The position numbers and the translations under genes were made by a program. The notes beneath the pieces are model-generated. The model searched no databases and was not told the DNA's origin. It saw only the letters and a list, made by a program, of their open reading frames with translations. From positions 1 through 12,931 of the forward strand of contig CAIYYW010000356.1 in NCBI GenBank assembly GCA_903930515.1: 12,931 bases of DNA, read 5' to 3'. The stretch comes from an uncultured delta proteobacterium. GTDB taxonomy: Bacteria; RBG-13-61-14; DRUE01. Below, one piece after another: positions 1-6,846 of the stretch (the first letter of the stretch is position 1; each line of letters starts with the position of its first letter).

Positions 1-967
1 CCTGGGAGCCGGTTATGCCAGCTACGGCATCTATCCGGAGCGCAAGGATTACTACGCGCTTCATCTGATGTATGACGATGTCAAAGCCAGGCAACTAACC
101 GAAGAGCATCTGTCCCTGCATTTCCGGATTTTTGACGCGGAGCCCATCCCGACCCGGTTCGTCGCCGGCATCGTCTCTCCGCCGATCTTCCACCGCTACT
201 TTGTTCTTCCCAAAGAAGACGCTCTGGATCCGGACTGGACTGAGCCGGCTTCGGATGAGTATGTGATGAGCCGGGTGACCGAGGTCAACAGCCGGATTCC
301 AGGCGCGTTTGTGATCAGTTCGGGCAAAAATATGGGGGTTTTCAAAGGGGTGGGATTCCCGCTTGAGATCGGAGAATTCTTCCGCCTGGAGGAGTACCGG
401 GGTTATTGCTGGATAGGTCATAGCCGGTTTCCGACCAATACCCCGGGCTGGTGGGGAGGCGCGCATCCGTTCACGATGCTGGACACCTCAATCGTGCATA
501 ACGGAGAAATCAGCTCTTACGGCATCAACCGTAGATATGTGGAGATGTTCGGATACCAATGCACGATGATGACCGACTCCGAGGTGGTGGCATATCTGTT
601 AGACCTGCTTCATAGAAAGCATAAAATCCCGCTCGCTTTGATCCCGGCGATTCTATCCAGTCAATTCTGGAAAAATATTGACCTGATGGATCCGGCTCAA
701 AAACAATTGAATGAAACCATCCGGCAGGTGTACGGGTCCGCGCTTTTGAACGGACCGTTTGCCATTGTGGTCGGACATCGGGGGGGAATGTTCGGTCTGG
801 CGGATCGGGTCAAGCTCAGGCCGATGATTGCGGCGAAGAAGGACGATGTTCTTTATATCGCAAGCGAGGAGAGCGCGATCCGGGAAATCTGCCCGGAGCC
901 GGACCTGGTCTGGATGCCGAGGGCGGGCGAGATGGTGGCTGCGAGCTACGAGGCGGTTCAACCATGA
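1..967 (+). CDS. Glutamate synthase amidotransferase subunit (GltB domain 1, class II GATase), 5' partial
   Basis: This subunit hydrolyses glutamine and supplies ammonia to the synthase subunit encoded next. The frame is open from base 2, before the first ATG at 68; the 22 residues read upstream of it include GYASYGIYPERKDYYALHL, typical of the family. The true start and the catalytic N-terminal cysteine therefore lie outside the window. Visible class II (Ntn) amidotransferase motifs, numbered from the ATG at 68, are HSRFPT (118-123), HNGEI (144-148), TDSEV (169-173) and NGPFAIVVG (228-236). The product is a stand-alone domain, as in archaeal glutamate synthases, and not the N-terminus of a large GltB. 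Its stop overlaps the next start in ATGA (964-967), which implies translational coupling. A purF-like or glmS-like amidotransferase is unlikely because both following genes are GltB domains. Confidence 0.93.
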   Translation, partial: LGAGYASYGIYPERKDYYALHLMYDDVKARQLTEEHLSLHFRIFDAEPIPTRFVAGIVSPPIFHRYFVLPKEDALDPDWTEPASDEYVMSRVTEVNSRIPGAFVISSGKNMGVFKGVGFPLEIGEFFRLEEYRGYCWIGHSRFPTNTPGWWGGAHPFTMLDTSIVHNGEISSYGINRRYVEMFGYQCTMMTDSEVVAYLLDLLHRKHKIPLALIPAILSSQFWKNIDLMDPAQKQLNETIRQVYGSALLNGPFAIVVGHRGGMFGLADRVKLRPMIAAKKDDVLYIASEESAIREICPEPDLVWMPRAGEMVAASYEAVQP

Positions 968-2469
968 GAATGATTCAGCCGGATTTCCGGATCGTGATAG
1001 ATCAGGAAAAATGCCGCAAGTGCGGGAGATGCTCGTTCAACTGCGGGTTCGGCGCGCTCCGGTTCAGCGACCGGGTTATCCCGGAGCCGGAGAAATGCGC
1101 GGGCTGTCATAGGTGCGTGAGCTTCTGTCCGGAGCAGGCGATTACCGTGGAGCTTAACCCGCTGGCGTTCCGTCCCAATGACAACTGGACCCCCGGGCAT
1201 ATCAAGGCGATTTACAAACAGGCAGAGACCGGCGGAATCCTGCTCACCGGGATGGGCAACGACAAGCCCTACCTGATCATCAACGACCATCTCCTGCTTG
1301 ACGCCTGCCAGGTGACCAACCCCAGCATTGACCCGCTCCGGGAGCCGATGGAGCTTCGCACTTACCTGGGAAGACGGCCGGAAAAGCTGGAGTTTAAAAA
1401 GGATGCCGGCAAATGGAAACCGGCCGGGCCTCCACCCAGCACCCTGAAGGTGGAATTGCCGATTTTGTTCGCGCCGATGAGTTATGGGTCCATCAGCTAT
1501 AACGCTTTTCAGGCGCTCTGTATGGCGGCGAAGGAGTTGGACACCCTGATGTACACCGGCGAGGGCGGTCTTCCCAAAGAGCTATATCCTTATGGCGGCC
1601 ATATAATTCTCCAGGTTGCGAGCGGCAGATTCGGCGTGCATCCGGAGTCTCTGAATATCGGAGTGGGCACCCAGATCAAGATCGGTCAGGGCGCCAAGCC
1701 TGGAATCGGCGGTCATCTTCCGGGCGAGAAAATCCCCAGCCATATCTCCAAAACCAGGATGATCCCGGAAGGCACGGACGCTTTAAGCCCGGCGCCTCAT
1801 CACGATATTTATTCCATTGAGGATTTAAGGATGCTGATCTATGCGCTGAAAGAAGCCACCGGGTACAAGCCGGTCTGCGTCAAGATCGCGGCGGTGCATA
1901 ATGTTGCGGCGATCGCCTCGGGCATTTTCCGCGCCGGAGCGGACCAGGTTTATCTGGACGGCTTCCGGGGAGGAACCGGCGCGGCGCCGTTCATCACCAG
2001 GGATCATCTGGGCATTCCGGTGGAATTGGCGGTGGCGGTGGTTGACCAGAGACTTCGGGAGGAAGGCATCCGGCATCTGGGAACCATTGTCGCGGCAGGG
2101 TCGGTTAGAAGCGCCGCGGACGCGGTTAAGCTGATTGCGCTGGGAGCGGATGCGGTTGCGATCGGGACTGCGGCATTAGTGGCGATGGGCTGTCATCTCT
2201 GCCAGAAATGTCATACCGGGAATTGCAGTTGGGGCATTGCCACGCAAAAACCGGAGCTGGTGAGAAGGCTGGACCCGGAGTGGGCCGCGGAAAGATTGGT
2301 CAACCTGGTCCGGGGATGGGAGCACGAAATCAAGGATGTGATGGGAGCAATGGGCATCAACGCGATAGAGTCTTTGCGCGGAAACCGGGAGAGGTTGCGC
2401 GGGCTGGGACTGGACCACGAGACTTTGAAAATCCTGGGGGTCAAGCCGGCCGGAGCGCCGATGGGGTGA
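964..2469 (+). CDS. gltB: Glutamate synthase FMN/Fe-S subunit (GltB domain 2) with N-terminal 2x[4Fe-4S] ferredoxin domain
   Basis: This is the catalytic subunit that reductively aminates 2-oxoglutarate to glutamate on FMN, using ammonia from the amidotransferase. The 501-residue protein starts with a ferredoxin domain carrying two four-cysteine sets (C17, C20, C23, C27 and C45, C48, C51, C55, the last followed by Pro). The FMN-binding TIM barrel runs from about 165 to 475, with PMSYGSIS (171-178), GEGGLP (199-204), KPGIGGHLPG (245-254), DGFRGGTGAAP (332-342) and AAGSVRSAADAVKLIALGAD (377-396). C410, C416 and C421 match the 6/5 spacing of the [3Fe-4S] cysteines of GltB; C413 is an extra cysteine. 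The start at 964 has GAGG at 950-953; an ATG at 970 is spaced worse. The fused ferredoxin domain suggests electrons arrive through iron-sulfur carriers; the donor is not visible here. Confidence 0.95.
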   Translation: MRMIQPDFRIVIDQEKCRKCGRCSFNCGFGALRFSDRVIPEPEKCAGCHRCVSFCPEQAITVELNPLAFRPNDNWTPGHIKAIYKQAETGGILLTGMGNDKPYLIINDHLLLDACQVTNPSIDPLREPMELRTYLGRRPEKLEFKKDAGKWKPAGPPPSTLKVELPILFAPMSYGSISYNAFQALCMAAKELDTLMYTGEGGLPKELYPYGGHIILQVASGRFGVHPESLNIGVGTQIKIGQGAKPGIGGHLPGEKIPSHISKTRMIPEGTDALSPAPHHDIYSIEDLRMLIYALKEATGYKPVCVKIAAVHNVAAIASGIFRAGADQVYLDGFRGGTGAAPFITRDHLGIPVELAVAVVDQRLREEGIRHLGTIVAAGSVRSAADAVKLIALGADAVAIGTAALVAMGCHLCQKCHTGNCSWGIATQKPELVRRLDPEWAAERLVNLVRGWEHEIKDVMGAMGINAIESLRGNRERLRGLGLDHETLKILGVKPAGAPMG

Positions 2470-2477
2470 AGCGTGTC

Positions 2478-2491
2478 GCGACTAAAGTCGC
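2478..2491. repeat. Short perfect inverted repeat in the gap between synthase subunit genes
   Basis: GCGACT-AA-AGTCGC is a 6-bp perfect inverted repeat between the stop of the FMN subunit and the ribosome binding site of the GXGXG subunit. No T-run follows, so it is not a standard intrinsic terminator. It could be a dispersed palindromic element or a small stem that tunes processing inside the operon mRNA. Confidence 0.6.
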
Positions 2492-2512
2492 TCGCCCGTA
2501 ATGGATATTTAT

Positions 2513-2518
2513 AGGAGG
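2513..2518 (+). promoter_or_regulatory. Strong Shine-Dalgarno site of the GXGXG subunit gene
   Basis: AGGAGG lies five bases before the ATG at 2524. It fixes that start over the in-frame ATG five codons later (2539). It also shows independent initiation here, unlike the overlapping upstream pair. Confidence 0.8.
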
Positions 2519-2523
2519 AAAAG

Positions 2524-3324
2524 ATGGAAAATATAATGGAAGTCGGCAGAGAGGTTTTGATTCCGCGGAGGGAGGAAGAAAAAGTAATCATAGACGCCCG
2601 GGATGTTCATTATCGGGATTTGAACGGGCAAATCCGGGAGCTGGCTCAGGAGGGCGCTTCGCGGATTGAGCTGGGCAATGTCAATGGTCAGCGCTATCTG
2701 GGCGCGGGGCTGACGGAAAAAGATTTGCAGATTTCCATCCACGGCACGCCCGGCAACGACCTTGCCGCTTTTATGGACGGGCCGAGGATTGAGGTTTTCG
2801 GCAATGCCCAGGATGCGGTCTCTAATACGATGAACTCGGGCAAAGTGATTATTCACGGGCACGCGGGCGATGTTCTGGGATATGGAATGCGGGGAGGAAG
2901 GCTATATGTTCGCGGAAATGTCGGCTACCGGGTGGGCATTCATATGAAGGCTTATCAGAAACAGGCTCCGGTGATTATTGCAGGCGGAACCGCGGGGGAT
3001 TTTTTCGGGGAATATATGGCGGGCGGAATTTTGGTTCTGCTTGGGCTGGAGCGAAAGCCGGAGGAAAAGATCGTGGGCGACTGGGTCGGAACCGGCATTC
3101 ACGGCGGAGCGATATATCTCCGGGGCGAGGTTGAGCGGCATCAGTTGGGCAAGGAAGTGGGCATTGCGGAAAAAATTCCGGACCAGGAAATGAAAGAGTT
3201 GACCGCCTTGCTCCAGGATTATTGCCGGGAATTTGAACTGGATCCGGAGGAAATTTCAGACAAGCCTTTTTTAAAGCTCTATCCTTTTTCCGCGCGTCCC
3301 TATGGGAAGCTGTATGCGTATTAG
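2524..3324 (+). CDS. Glutamate synthase GXGXG (beta-helix) subunit, GltB domain 3
   Basis: This 266-residue protein corresponds to the C-terminal GXGXG domain of large GltB chains, a right-handed beta-helix with a structural role in coupling the amidotransferase and FMN domains. The repeating glycine pattern runs from about residue 50 to 205: GNVNGQRYLGAG, SIHGTPGNDLAAF, VFGNAQDAVSNTM, IIHGHAGDVLGYGMRGG, VRGNVGYRVGIHM, IIAGGTAGDFFGEYMAGG and VGTGIHGG. The last 60 residues are charged and hydrophilic and probably form a tail. It is the third gene of the split glutamate synthase. No clear terminator lies between it and glnA. Related GXGXG domains occur in formylmethanofuran dehydrogenase FwdC, but the two preceding GltB genes settle the assignment. 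Confidence 0.93.
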   Translation: MENIMEVGREVLIPRREEEKVIIDARDVHYRDLNGQIRELAQEGASRIELGNVNGQRYLGAGLTEKDLQISIHGTPGNDLAAFMDGPRIEVFGNAQDAVSNTMNSGKVIIHGHAGDVLGYGMRGGRLYVRGNVGYRVGIHMKAYQKQAPVIIAGGTAGDFFGEYMAGGILVLLGLERKPEEKIVGDWVGTGIHGGAIYLRGEVERHQLGKEVGIAEKIPDQEMKELTALLQDYCREFELDPEEISDKPFLKLYPFSARPYGKLYAY

Positions 3325-3361
3325 GGGATTAGAGGAAGGCACGGGGGGAAATTTTTTATTT

Positions 3362-3390
3362 TTGCATTAACCCTTGGTTTGTGGTAAAAG
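3362..3390 (+). promoter_or_regulatory. Possible weak sigma70 promoter upstream of glnA
   Basis: TTGCAT (3362-3367) and TAAAAG (3385-3390) are separated by 17 bases in an AT-rich part of the 119-base gap. The matches are only 3/6 and 4/6, so glnA may simply be read through from the synthase genes. I found no TGGCAC-N5-TTGC sigma54 site, which might have been expected for glnA. Confidence 0.3.
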
Positions 3391-3430
3391 GCATAGGAGT
3401 TGCGTAAGGATTAAGGGAAGAAAATCAAAT

Positions 3431-3435
3431 GGAGG
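3431..3435 (+). promoter_or_regulatory. Shine-Dalgarno site that decides the glnA start
   Basis: GGAGG at 3431-3435 sits eight bases before the ATG at 3444. An in-frame ATG at 3429 lies just before this site and would translate it; that ATG has only a weaker AGGGAAG upstream (3414-3420). The downstream start gives the usual GS N-terminus and a 470-residue length. Confidence 0.65.
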
Positions 3436-3443
3436 TTGGGAAG

Positions 3444-4856
3444 ATGGGACCAAAAGAGGTGCTAGAGCTGGCCAAGAAGAACGGGGCGGAGATGGTTGAC
3501 TTGAAGTTTATGGACCTGCCGGGGTTGTGGCAGCATTTTTCCGTTCCCATGCATCAGCTCAAGGAGAGCAGCTTTGAAGAGGGGTTCGGTTTTGACGGGT
3601 CAAGCATCCGGGGATGGCAGCCTATCCACGCCAGCGATATGCTGGTGATCCCGGATTCGGACACCGGCAAGATAGACCCGTTTATGAACCCGGTGACCCT
3701 GAGCCTGATCTGCAACATCGTGGACCCGGTAACCAAGGAGCCTTACACGCGGGACCCGCGCTGGGTGGCTCGCAAGGCAGAGGCGTATCTGAAGAGCACC
3801 AAGATCGCGGACACCGCCTATTTCGGGCCGGAGGCTGAATTTTTTATCTTTGACGACATCCGCTGTCACCAGGACGAGCATTGCGGTTATTACTACCTGG
3901 ATTCCAAGGAGGGTTTTTGGAATTCGGGCCGGGAGGAGAATCCCAACCTGGGTTACAAGCCTCGTTATAAAGAGGGATATTTCCCGGCGCCTCCGATGGA
4001 CAGCCAGCAGAACCTTAGGAGCGAGATGGTGATGGTGCTGGAGTCGTTGGGCCTCCGGATTGAGGCGCAGCATCACGAGGTCGCGACCGCGGGTCAGGCG
4101 GAAATAGACCTCAAATACCTGCCCCTGTTGCAGATGGGGGACAGCCTGATGTGGTTCAAGTATGTGCTGAAAAATGTCGCGTTCCGCAATAACAAGACCG
4201 TAACCTTTATGCCCAAGCCGATCTTCGGAGACAACGGCTCCGGGATGCATATCCATATTTCGCTCTGGAAAGCAGGCAAGGCCCTGTTCGCCGGGAACGG
4301 ATACGGAGGGGTGAGCGAGATGGCGCTTCATTTCATCGCCGGGGTGTTCCGTCACGCTAGGGCCATTTGCGCCTTCACCAACCCGACCACCAACTCCTAT
4401 CGGAGGCTGGTGCCCGGGTTTGAGGCCCCGATCAACCTGGCATATTCCAGCCGGAACAGAAGCGCCGGCATCCGGATCCCGATGTATTCGTCCAAGCCCG
4501 AGGCCAAGCGGCTGGAGATCAGGTTCCCGGACCCGAGCTGCAACGGCTACCTGGCCTTCTCAGCCCTATTGATGGCCGGCCTGGACGGGATTGAGAAAAA
4601 ACTCCCGGCCGGAGAGCCTTTGGACAAGGATATTTACGGACTTACGCCTGAGGAGCTCAAGGATGTCCCCAATACCCCGGCCTCGCTGGAAGAGTCGCTC
4701 AAGGCCCTGGAAGACGATCACGGATTCCTGCTCAAGGGAGATGTCTTCACCAAGGACCTGATTGAAATGTGGCTGGAATACAAAATGGACCACGAAGTCA
4801 GCCCGATGAGACTACGCCCGACGCCCTGGGAGTTCGCGCTGTATTTTGATTGTTAA
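3444..4856 (+). CDS. glnA: Glutamine synthetase type I (GSI-beta-like)
   Basis: The enzyme condenses glutamate and ammonia to glutamine using ATP, in the cytoplasm as a dodecamer. It has 470 residues against 469 in Escherichia coli, and motifs are collinear: FDGSSIRGW near 50, GPEAEFF (128-134), [13 protein letters not shown] (210-222), [16 protein letters not shown] (258-273), [17 protein letters not shown] (313-329), RSAGIRIP (339-346) and [10 protein letters not shown] (356-365). Tyr398 in DIYGLTPEE occupies the position of the adenylylated tyrosine, so control by GlnE-type adenylylation is plausible; glnE is not in the window. An upstream in-frame ATG at 3429 would add five residues. It sits directly after the three synthase genes, completing a GS-GOGAT cycle. 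The C-terminal end (YFDC) is slightly unusual but the enzyme looks intact. Confidence 0.97.
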   Translation: MGPKEVLELAKKNGAEMVDLKFMDLPGLWQHFSVPMHQLKESSFEEGFGFDGSSIRGWQPIHASDMLVIPDSDTGKIDPFMNPVTLSLICNIVDPVTKEPYTRDPRWVARKAEAYLKSTKIADTAYFGPEAEFFIFDDIRCHQDEHCGYYYLDSKEGFWNSGREENPNLGYKPRYKEGYFPAPPMDSQQNLRSEMVMVLESLGLRIEAQHHEVATAGQAEIDLKYLPLLQMGDSLMWFKYVLKNVAFRNNKTVTFMPKPIFGDNGSGMHIHISLWKAGKALFAGNGYGGVSEMALHFIAGVFRHARAICAFTNPTTNSYRRLVPGFEAPINLAYSSRNRSAGIRIPMYSSKPEAKRLEIRFPDPSCNGYLAFSALLMAGLDGIEKKLPAGEPLDKDIYGLTPEELKDVPNTPASLEESLKALEDDHGFLLKGDVFTKDLIEMWLEYKMDHEVSPMRLRPTPWEFALYFDC

Positions 4857-4875
4857 TCTCTTCACCGAGACACAT

Positions 4876-4920
4876 CCTCCTTCGCCATCAGCCTTCGCTA
4901 AAGCTACGGATGACAGGAGG
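4876..4920. repeat. Imperfect inverted element, likely a dispersed intergenic repeat
   Basis: CCTCCT (4876-4881) and AGGAGG (4915-4920) bracket CATC ... GATG, giving a nested imperfect stem. The core CCTTCGCTAAAGCTACGGAT resembles short intergenic repeats that I recall as multicopy in several uncultured bacterial genomes, where they generate spurious FAKAT-like translations. Copy number cannot be checked here. Confidence 0.5.
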
Positions 4921-4979
4921 CTACGCAGGACAGGAAGGCGCACAGAGAAAAAAATTGGGTCAAGGGCAACGGCCTTGTT

Positions 4980-5028
4980 CCCTCGCCCCTTGATGGGGGA
5001 GGGTCAGGGAGAGGGTGATTTTTTCACC
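4980..5028 (+). terminator. Tandem hairpins downstream of glnA, possible terminator or repeat
   Basis: The first stem pairs CCCTC(G)CCCC (4980-4989) with GGGGGAGGG (4995-5003) across a TTGAT loop, with one bulged G. The second pairs GGTGA (5014-5018) with TCACC (5024-5028) across a loop of five T. No T-run directly follows the strong stem, so a classical intrinsic terminator is uncertain. The strong stem also resembles a widely dispersed G/C-rich intergenic repeat. Confidence 0.4.
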
Positions 5029-5046
5029 GCATCCATTAGCGGCTCG

Positions 5047-5078
5047 GCTTTCTCAGCCCGAAACAAGCCCGAGAAAGC
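5047..5078. repeat. 8-bp inverted repeat with 16-base loop
   Basis: GCTTTCTC (5047-5054) and GAGAAAGC (5071-5078) are perfect complements. The loop contains AGCCCGAAAC, and AGCCCGAGAA overlaps the right arm, so a short direct repeat is nested inside the inverted one. It lies immediately before the putative -35 of the lipoprotein gene and could be an operator or a repeat remnant. Confidence 0.45.
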
Positions 5079-5081
5079 TAT

Positions 5082-5110
5082 TTGAAAGGCTTGGCAAAAT
5101 GCGCTTAAAT
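5082..5110 (+). promoter_or_regulatory. Likely sigma70 promoter of the kelch lipoprotein gene
   Basis: TTGAAA (5082-5087, 5/6 match) and TTAAAT (5105-5110, 4/6 match) are separated by exactly 17 bases. Transcription would start near 5117 and give a leader of about 80 bases containing the stem at 5148-5170. This would make the lipoprotein an independent unit from glnA. Confidence 0.45.
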
Positions 5111-5147
5111 CGTGTCCTAGAAACCGGGTGCGATACACTTGGTAATC

Positions 5148-5170
5148 CGAGCGAAGCAGGAAGGCGCTCG
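5148..5170 (+). other. 6-bp stem in the leader of the kelch lipoprotein mRNA
   Basis: CGAGCG (5148-5153) pairs with CGCTCG (5165-5170) across an 11-base loop, ending about 15 bases before the AAGGAG ribosome binding site (5186-5191). A role in mRNA stability or translation is possible but not shown. Confidence 0.35.
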
Positions 5171-5198
5171 CACATTAAAAAAGCAAAGGAGAAGAAAA

Positions 5199-6590
5199 AT
5201 GAAAAAGAAAATGGGATGGATTTTAGTGATCGGGTTGAGCCTGGGGATTTTGGGATGCGGCCCGGCCGGAGAAGAGAACGGCCTGGATCAAGCGGCCGGC
5301 TTGGATTCGGGATTTGATCTTGAGCAGAGCTATGCCACGGCGCTGAATACCACGATCAAGAGTATGCCTCTGCTGGACTCTGACTCTGCCACGGCGCAAT
5401 TTACCTTTACCTGCAATCAAAAGCCTTGCACCTATAAATGTAAATTGGACGAGCTGGCCTGGAAAAAATGCAAGTCTCCCAAGAGCTATTCAAATCTTGG
5501 CGAGGTTACTCACACTTTCAAGGTCAAAGCCACGAATAGTTCCGGTGCCAGTGACCGCACCCCGGCGAGTTATAGCTGGACCATCATGTATCCCGGTTCC
5601 TGGACCGCAACTTCCACCACCGATGCTCCCTCGGCAAGATACGATCTCACTGCGGTCTGGACCGGGACCGAGATGATTGTCTGGGGAGGAGATGCCGGCG
5701 GCTATACCAATACCGGCGGGAAATATGATCCGGCCGGAGACGCTTGGACCGCAACTTCCACTGCCAACGCACCCACCGGGAGAGTTGACCACGGCGCGAT
5801 CTGGGACACGGCGAACTCCAGGATGATTATCTGGGGAGGATTTCAAACCGGATATACATATACTGACACCGGCGGAATCTATGATCCGTCCGCCAATTCT
5901 TGGACCGCGACTTCCACCACGAATGATCCGGGAGCAAGGGGAGTGTTTACCGCGGTTTGGGCAACGGACAAAATGATCGTCTGGGGCGGAGATAATGGCG
6001 ACTTTTTAAACACCGGCGGACTCTATGACCCGACCGGCGATTCCTGGACCGCGATTTCCACCACCAACGCCCCGGTGGCGAGGGACCGGCAGGTCGCGGT
6101 CTGGACCGGCACGGAGATGATCGTCTGGGGAGGCTGGAATGGTTCAACCTTGGATACCGGCGCCAAATATGATCCGAGCGGAAATTCCTGGACCGCGATT
6201 TCCAGCGTTAATGCCCCGGCGGGAAGATATAGCTTCACCGGGGTCTGGACGGGAAGTAAAATGATCGTCTGGGGAGGCAATGCCGATAGCGTTTTAAACA
6301 CGGGCGGTATCTATGACCCGTCCGGCAACTCCTGGACCGCAACCTCTACCACCAATGCTCCTTCCGCCCGGTTTTACCATATTGCCGTCTGGGCCGGCAC
6401 GGAAATGATTGTCTGGGGAGGAGATGCTAATACCGGGGGCAGATATAATCCGGTCTCTAATTTCTGGGTGCCCACCACCACGGTCAACGCTCCGAGCGCA
6501 AGGTCTCATTTGGCAGGGGTCTGGACCGGAAGCCAGATGATTATCTGGGGAGGAGGCGCGGATAATACCGGGGGCAGATTTACGCCCTGA
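5199..6590 (+). CDS. Kelch-type beta-propeller lipoprotein
   Basis: This is a predicted secreted, lipid-anchored protein of 463 residues; its substrate or partner is unknown. The start at 5199 has AAGGAG seven bases upstream and gives a classic signal peptide: lysine-rich MKKKMGW, a hydrophobic stretch, then ILGC with lipobox Cys20. An in-frame TTG at 5139 would bury that signal and is rejected. Residues about 53-129 form an Ig-like domain with four cysteines (C72, C77, C81, C91), ending SHTF-like HTFKVKATNSSG and ASYSWTI. Residues 132-463 contain seven repeats of 41 to 52 residues, each with SWTA(T/I)ST, NAP..R, AVWTGTEMIVWGG and TGG.YDP, as expected for a seven-bladed kelch propeller. The gene is flanked on both sides by repeat-rich DNA and has no evident link to nitrogen metabolism. 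Confidence 0.85.
   Translation: MKKKMGWILVIGLSLGILGCGPAGEENGLDQAAGLDSGFDLEQSYATALNTTIKSMPLLDSDSATAQFTFTCNQKPCTYKCKLDELAWKKCKSPKSYSNLGEVTHTFKVKATNSSGASDRTPASYSWTIMYPGSWTATSTTDAPSARYDLTAVWTGTEMIVWGGDAGGYTNTGGKYDPAGDAWTATSTANAPTGRVDHGAIWDTANSRMIIWGGFQTGYTYTDTGGIYDPSANSWTATSTTNDPGARGVFTAVWATDKMIVWGGDNGDFLNTGGLYDPTGDSWTAISTTNAPVARDRQVAVWTGTEMIVWGGWNGSTLDTGAKYDPSGNSWTAISSVNAPAGRYSFTGVWTGSKMIVWGGNADSVLNTGGIYDPSGNSWTATSTTNAPSARFYHIAVWAGTEMIVWGGDANTGGRYNPVSNFWVPTTTVNAPSARSHLAGVWTGSQMIIWGGGADNTGGRFTP
5601..6587 (+). repeat. Seven in-frame tandem repeats (kelch blades)
   Basis: The TGG of the conserved W-T motif opens each repeat at 5601, 5745, 5901, 6045, 6189, 6333 and 6465. Periods are 144, 156, 144, 144, 144 and 132 bases, with a last unit of 123. 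TGGACCGC(A/G)A recurs at the nucleotide level in the first six units, which points to fairly recent internal duplication; unit 7 has diverged (TGGGTG). Confidence 0.85.
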
Positions 6591-6672
6591 TTGATCTGGT
6601 GTCGGGAAACCGTTTTTAAAAGCGGATCAGATTGTTGCCGTATTTTTTCGCGGCTGCTGCCACGGCCCGGGG

Positions 6673-6706
6673 CTCAAGGGGATGGATGCCTTTGAAGGTC
6701 CTTGAG
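6673..6706. repeat. 7-bp inverted repeat with 20-base spacer
   Basis: CTCAAGG (6673-6679) and CCTTGAG (6700-6706) are perfect complements. It directly precedes the next stem, so the two may act as one structured block. Confidence 0.45.
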
Positions 6707-6710
6707 GCTC

Positions 6711-6730
6711 GGGAGCAGGTCTGCTCGCCC
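6711..6730. repeat. Compact hairpin GGGAGCAG / CTGCTC(G)CCC
   Basis: GAGCAG and CTGCTC flank a two-base centre, extended by GG and CC with one bulged G. There is no adjacent T-run, so it is not a simple terminator. Confidence 0.45.
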
Positions 6731-6761
6731 AGGGTCATCGGTGCGCGCAACCTAATTAAAT

Positions 6762-6839
6762 GGGGACAGCCACCTATTTTGGAAGGGATGAACAGCCATC
6801 TATGTTTAGGCCTATTCAAGAAAATAGGTGGCTGTCCCC
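6762..6839. mobile_element. Perfect 19-bp inverted repeat, REP/RAYT-like or small MITE-like element
   Basis: GGGGACAGCCACCTATTTT (6762-6780) is perfectly complementary to 6821-6839, with 40 bases between. Inside, AACAGCCATCTATGTT (6791-6806) is a degraded direct copy of the left arm. AT-rich bases flank both ends (TTAAAT, TATTTTT). The arm sequence resembles repeats that I recall near IS200-like Y1 (REP-associated) transposases in several bacterial phyla. No transposase lies in the window, so mobilisation would be in trans. Confidence 0.6.
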
Positions 6840-6846
6840 TATTTTT

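Larger units (their letters stand above)
4857..5198. other. Repeat-rich intergenic region between glnA and the kelch lipoprotein
   Basis: This 342-base stretch has no credible gene. Frames such as one starting at 4846 translate only low-complexity, repeat-derived sequence. It holds, in order, an imperfect stem-forming repeat (4876-4920), a C-rich/G-rich hairpin (4980-5003), a small hairpin (5014-5028), an 8-bp inverted repeat (5047-5078), a likely promoter (5082-5110) and a 6-bp stem just before the ribosome binding site (5148-5170). CAGGAAGGCGC occurs twice (4931-4941 and 5157-5167). Confidence 0.7.

Noticed and set aside
3340-3370. sigma54 promoter or intrinsic terminator before glnA
   Set aside because: GGCAC near 3337 and TTGC near 3362 are too far apart for a -24/-12 element, and the T-rich stretch has no preceding stable stem.
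3429-3443. Upstream in-frame ATG of glnA
   Set aside because: It lies just before the GGAGG that serves the ATG at 3444, and the extra residues (MEVGK) are not part of the GS family N-terminus. It is kept only as an alternative because AGGGAAG precedes it.
3600-4355. Long minus-strand open frame of 251 codons inside glnA
   Set aside because: It lies wholly antisense to glnA, is rich in His/Arg/Pro as expected for a reverse-frame shadow, and matches no family I know.
5139-5198. Upstream TTG start for the kelch lipoprotein adding 20 residues
   Set aside because: It would place an arginine/lysine-rich stretch before a normal lipoprotein signal peptide, and it has no ribosome binding site, whereas the ATG at 5199 has AAGGAG at the right distance.
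6616-6819. Small minus-strand frame in the repeat-rich gap
   Set aside because: It runs through the left arm and centre of the 19-bp inverted repeat, has no ribosome binding site, and its C-terminal stretch (RAVAAAAKKYGNNLIRF) is not a family I can name. A decayed gene fragment cannot be excluded.
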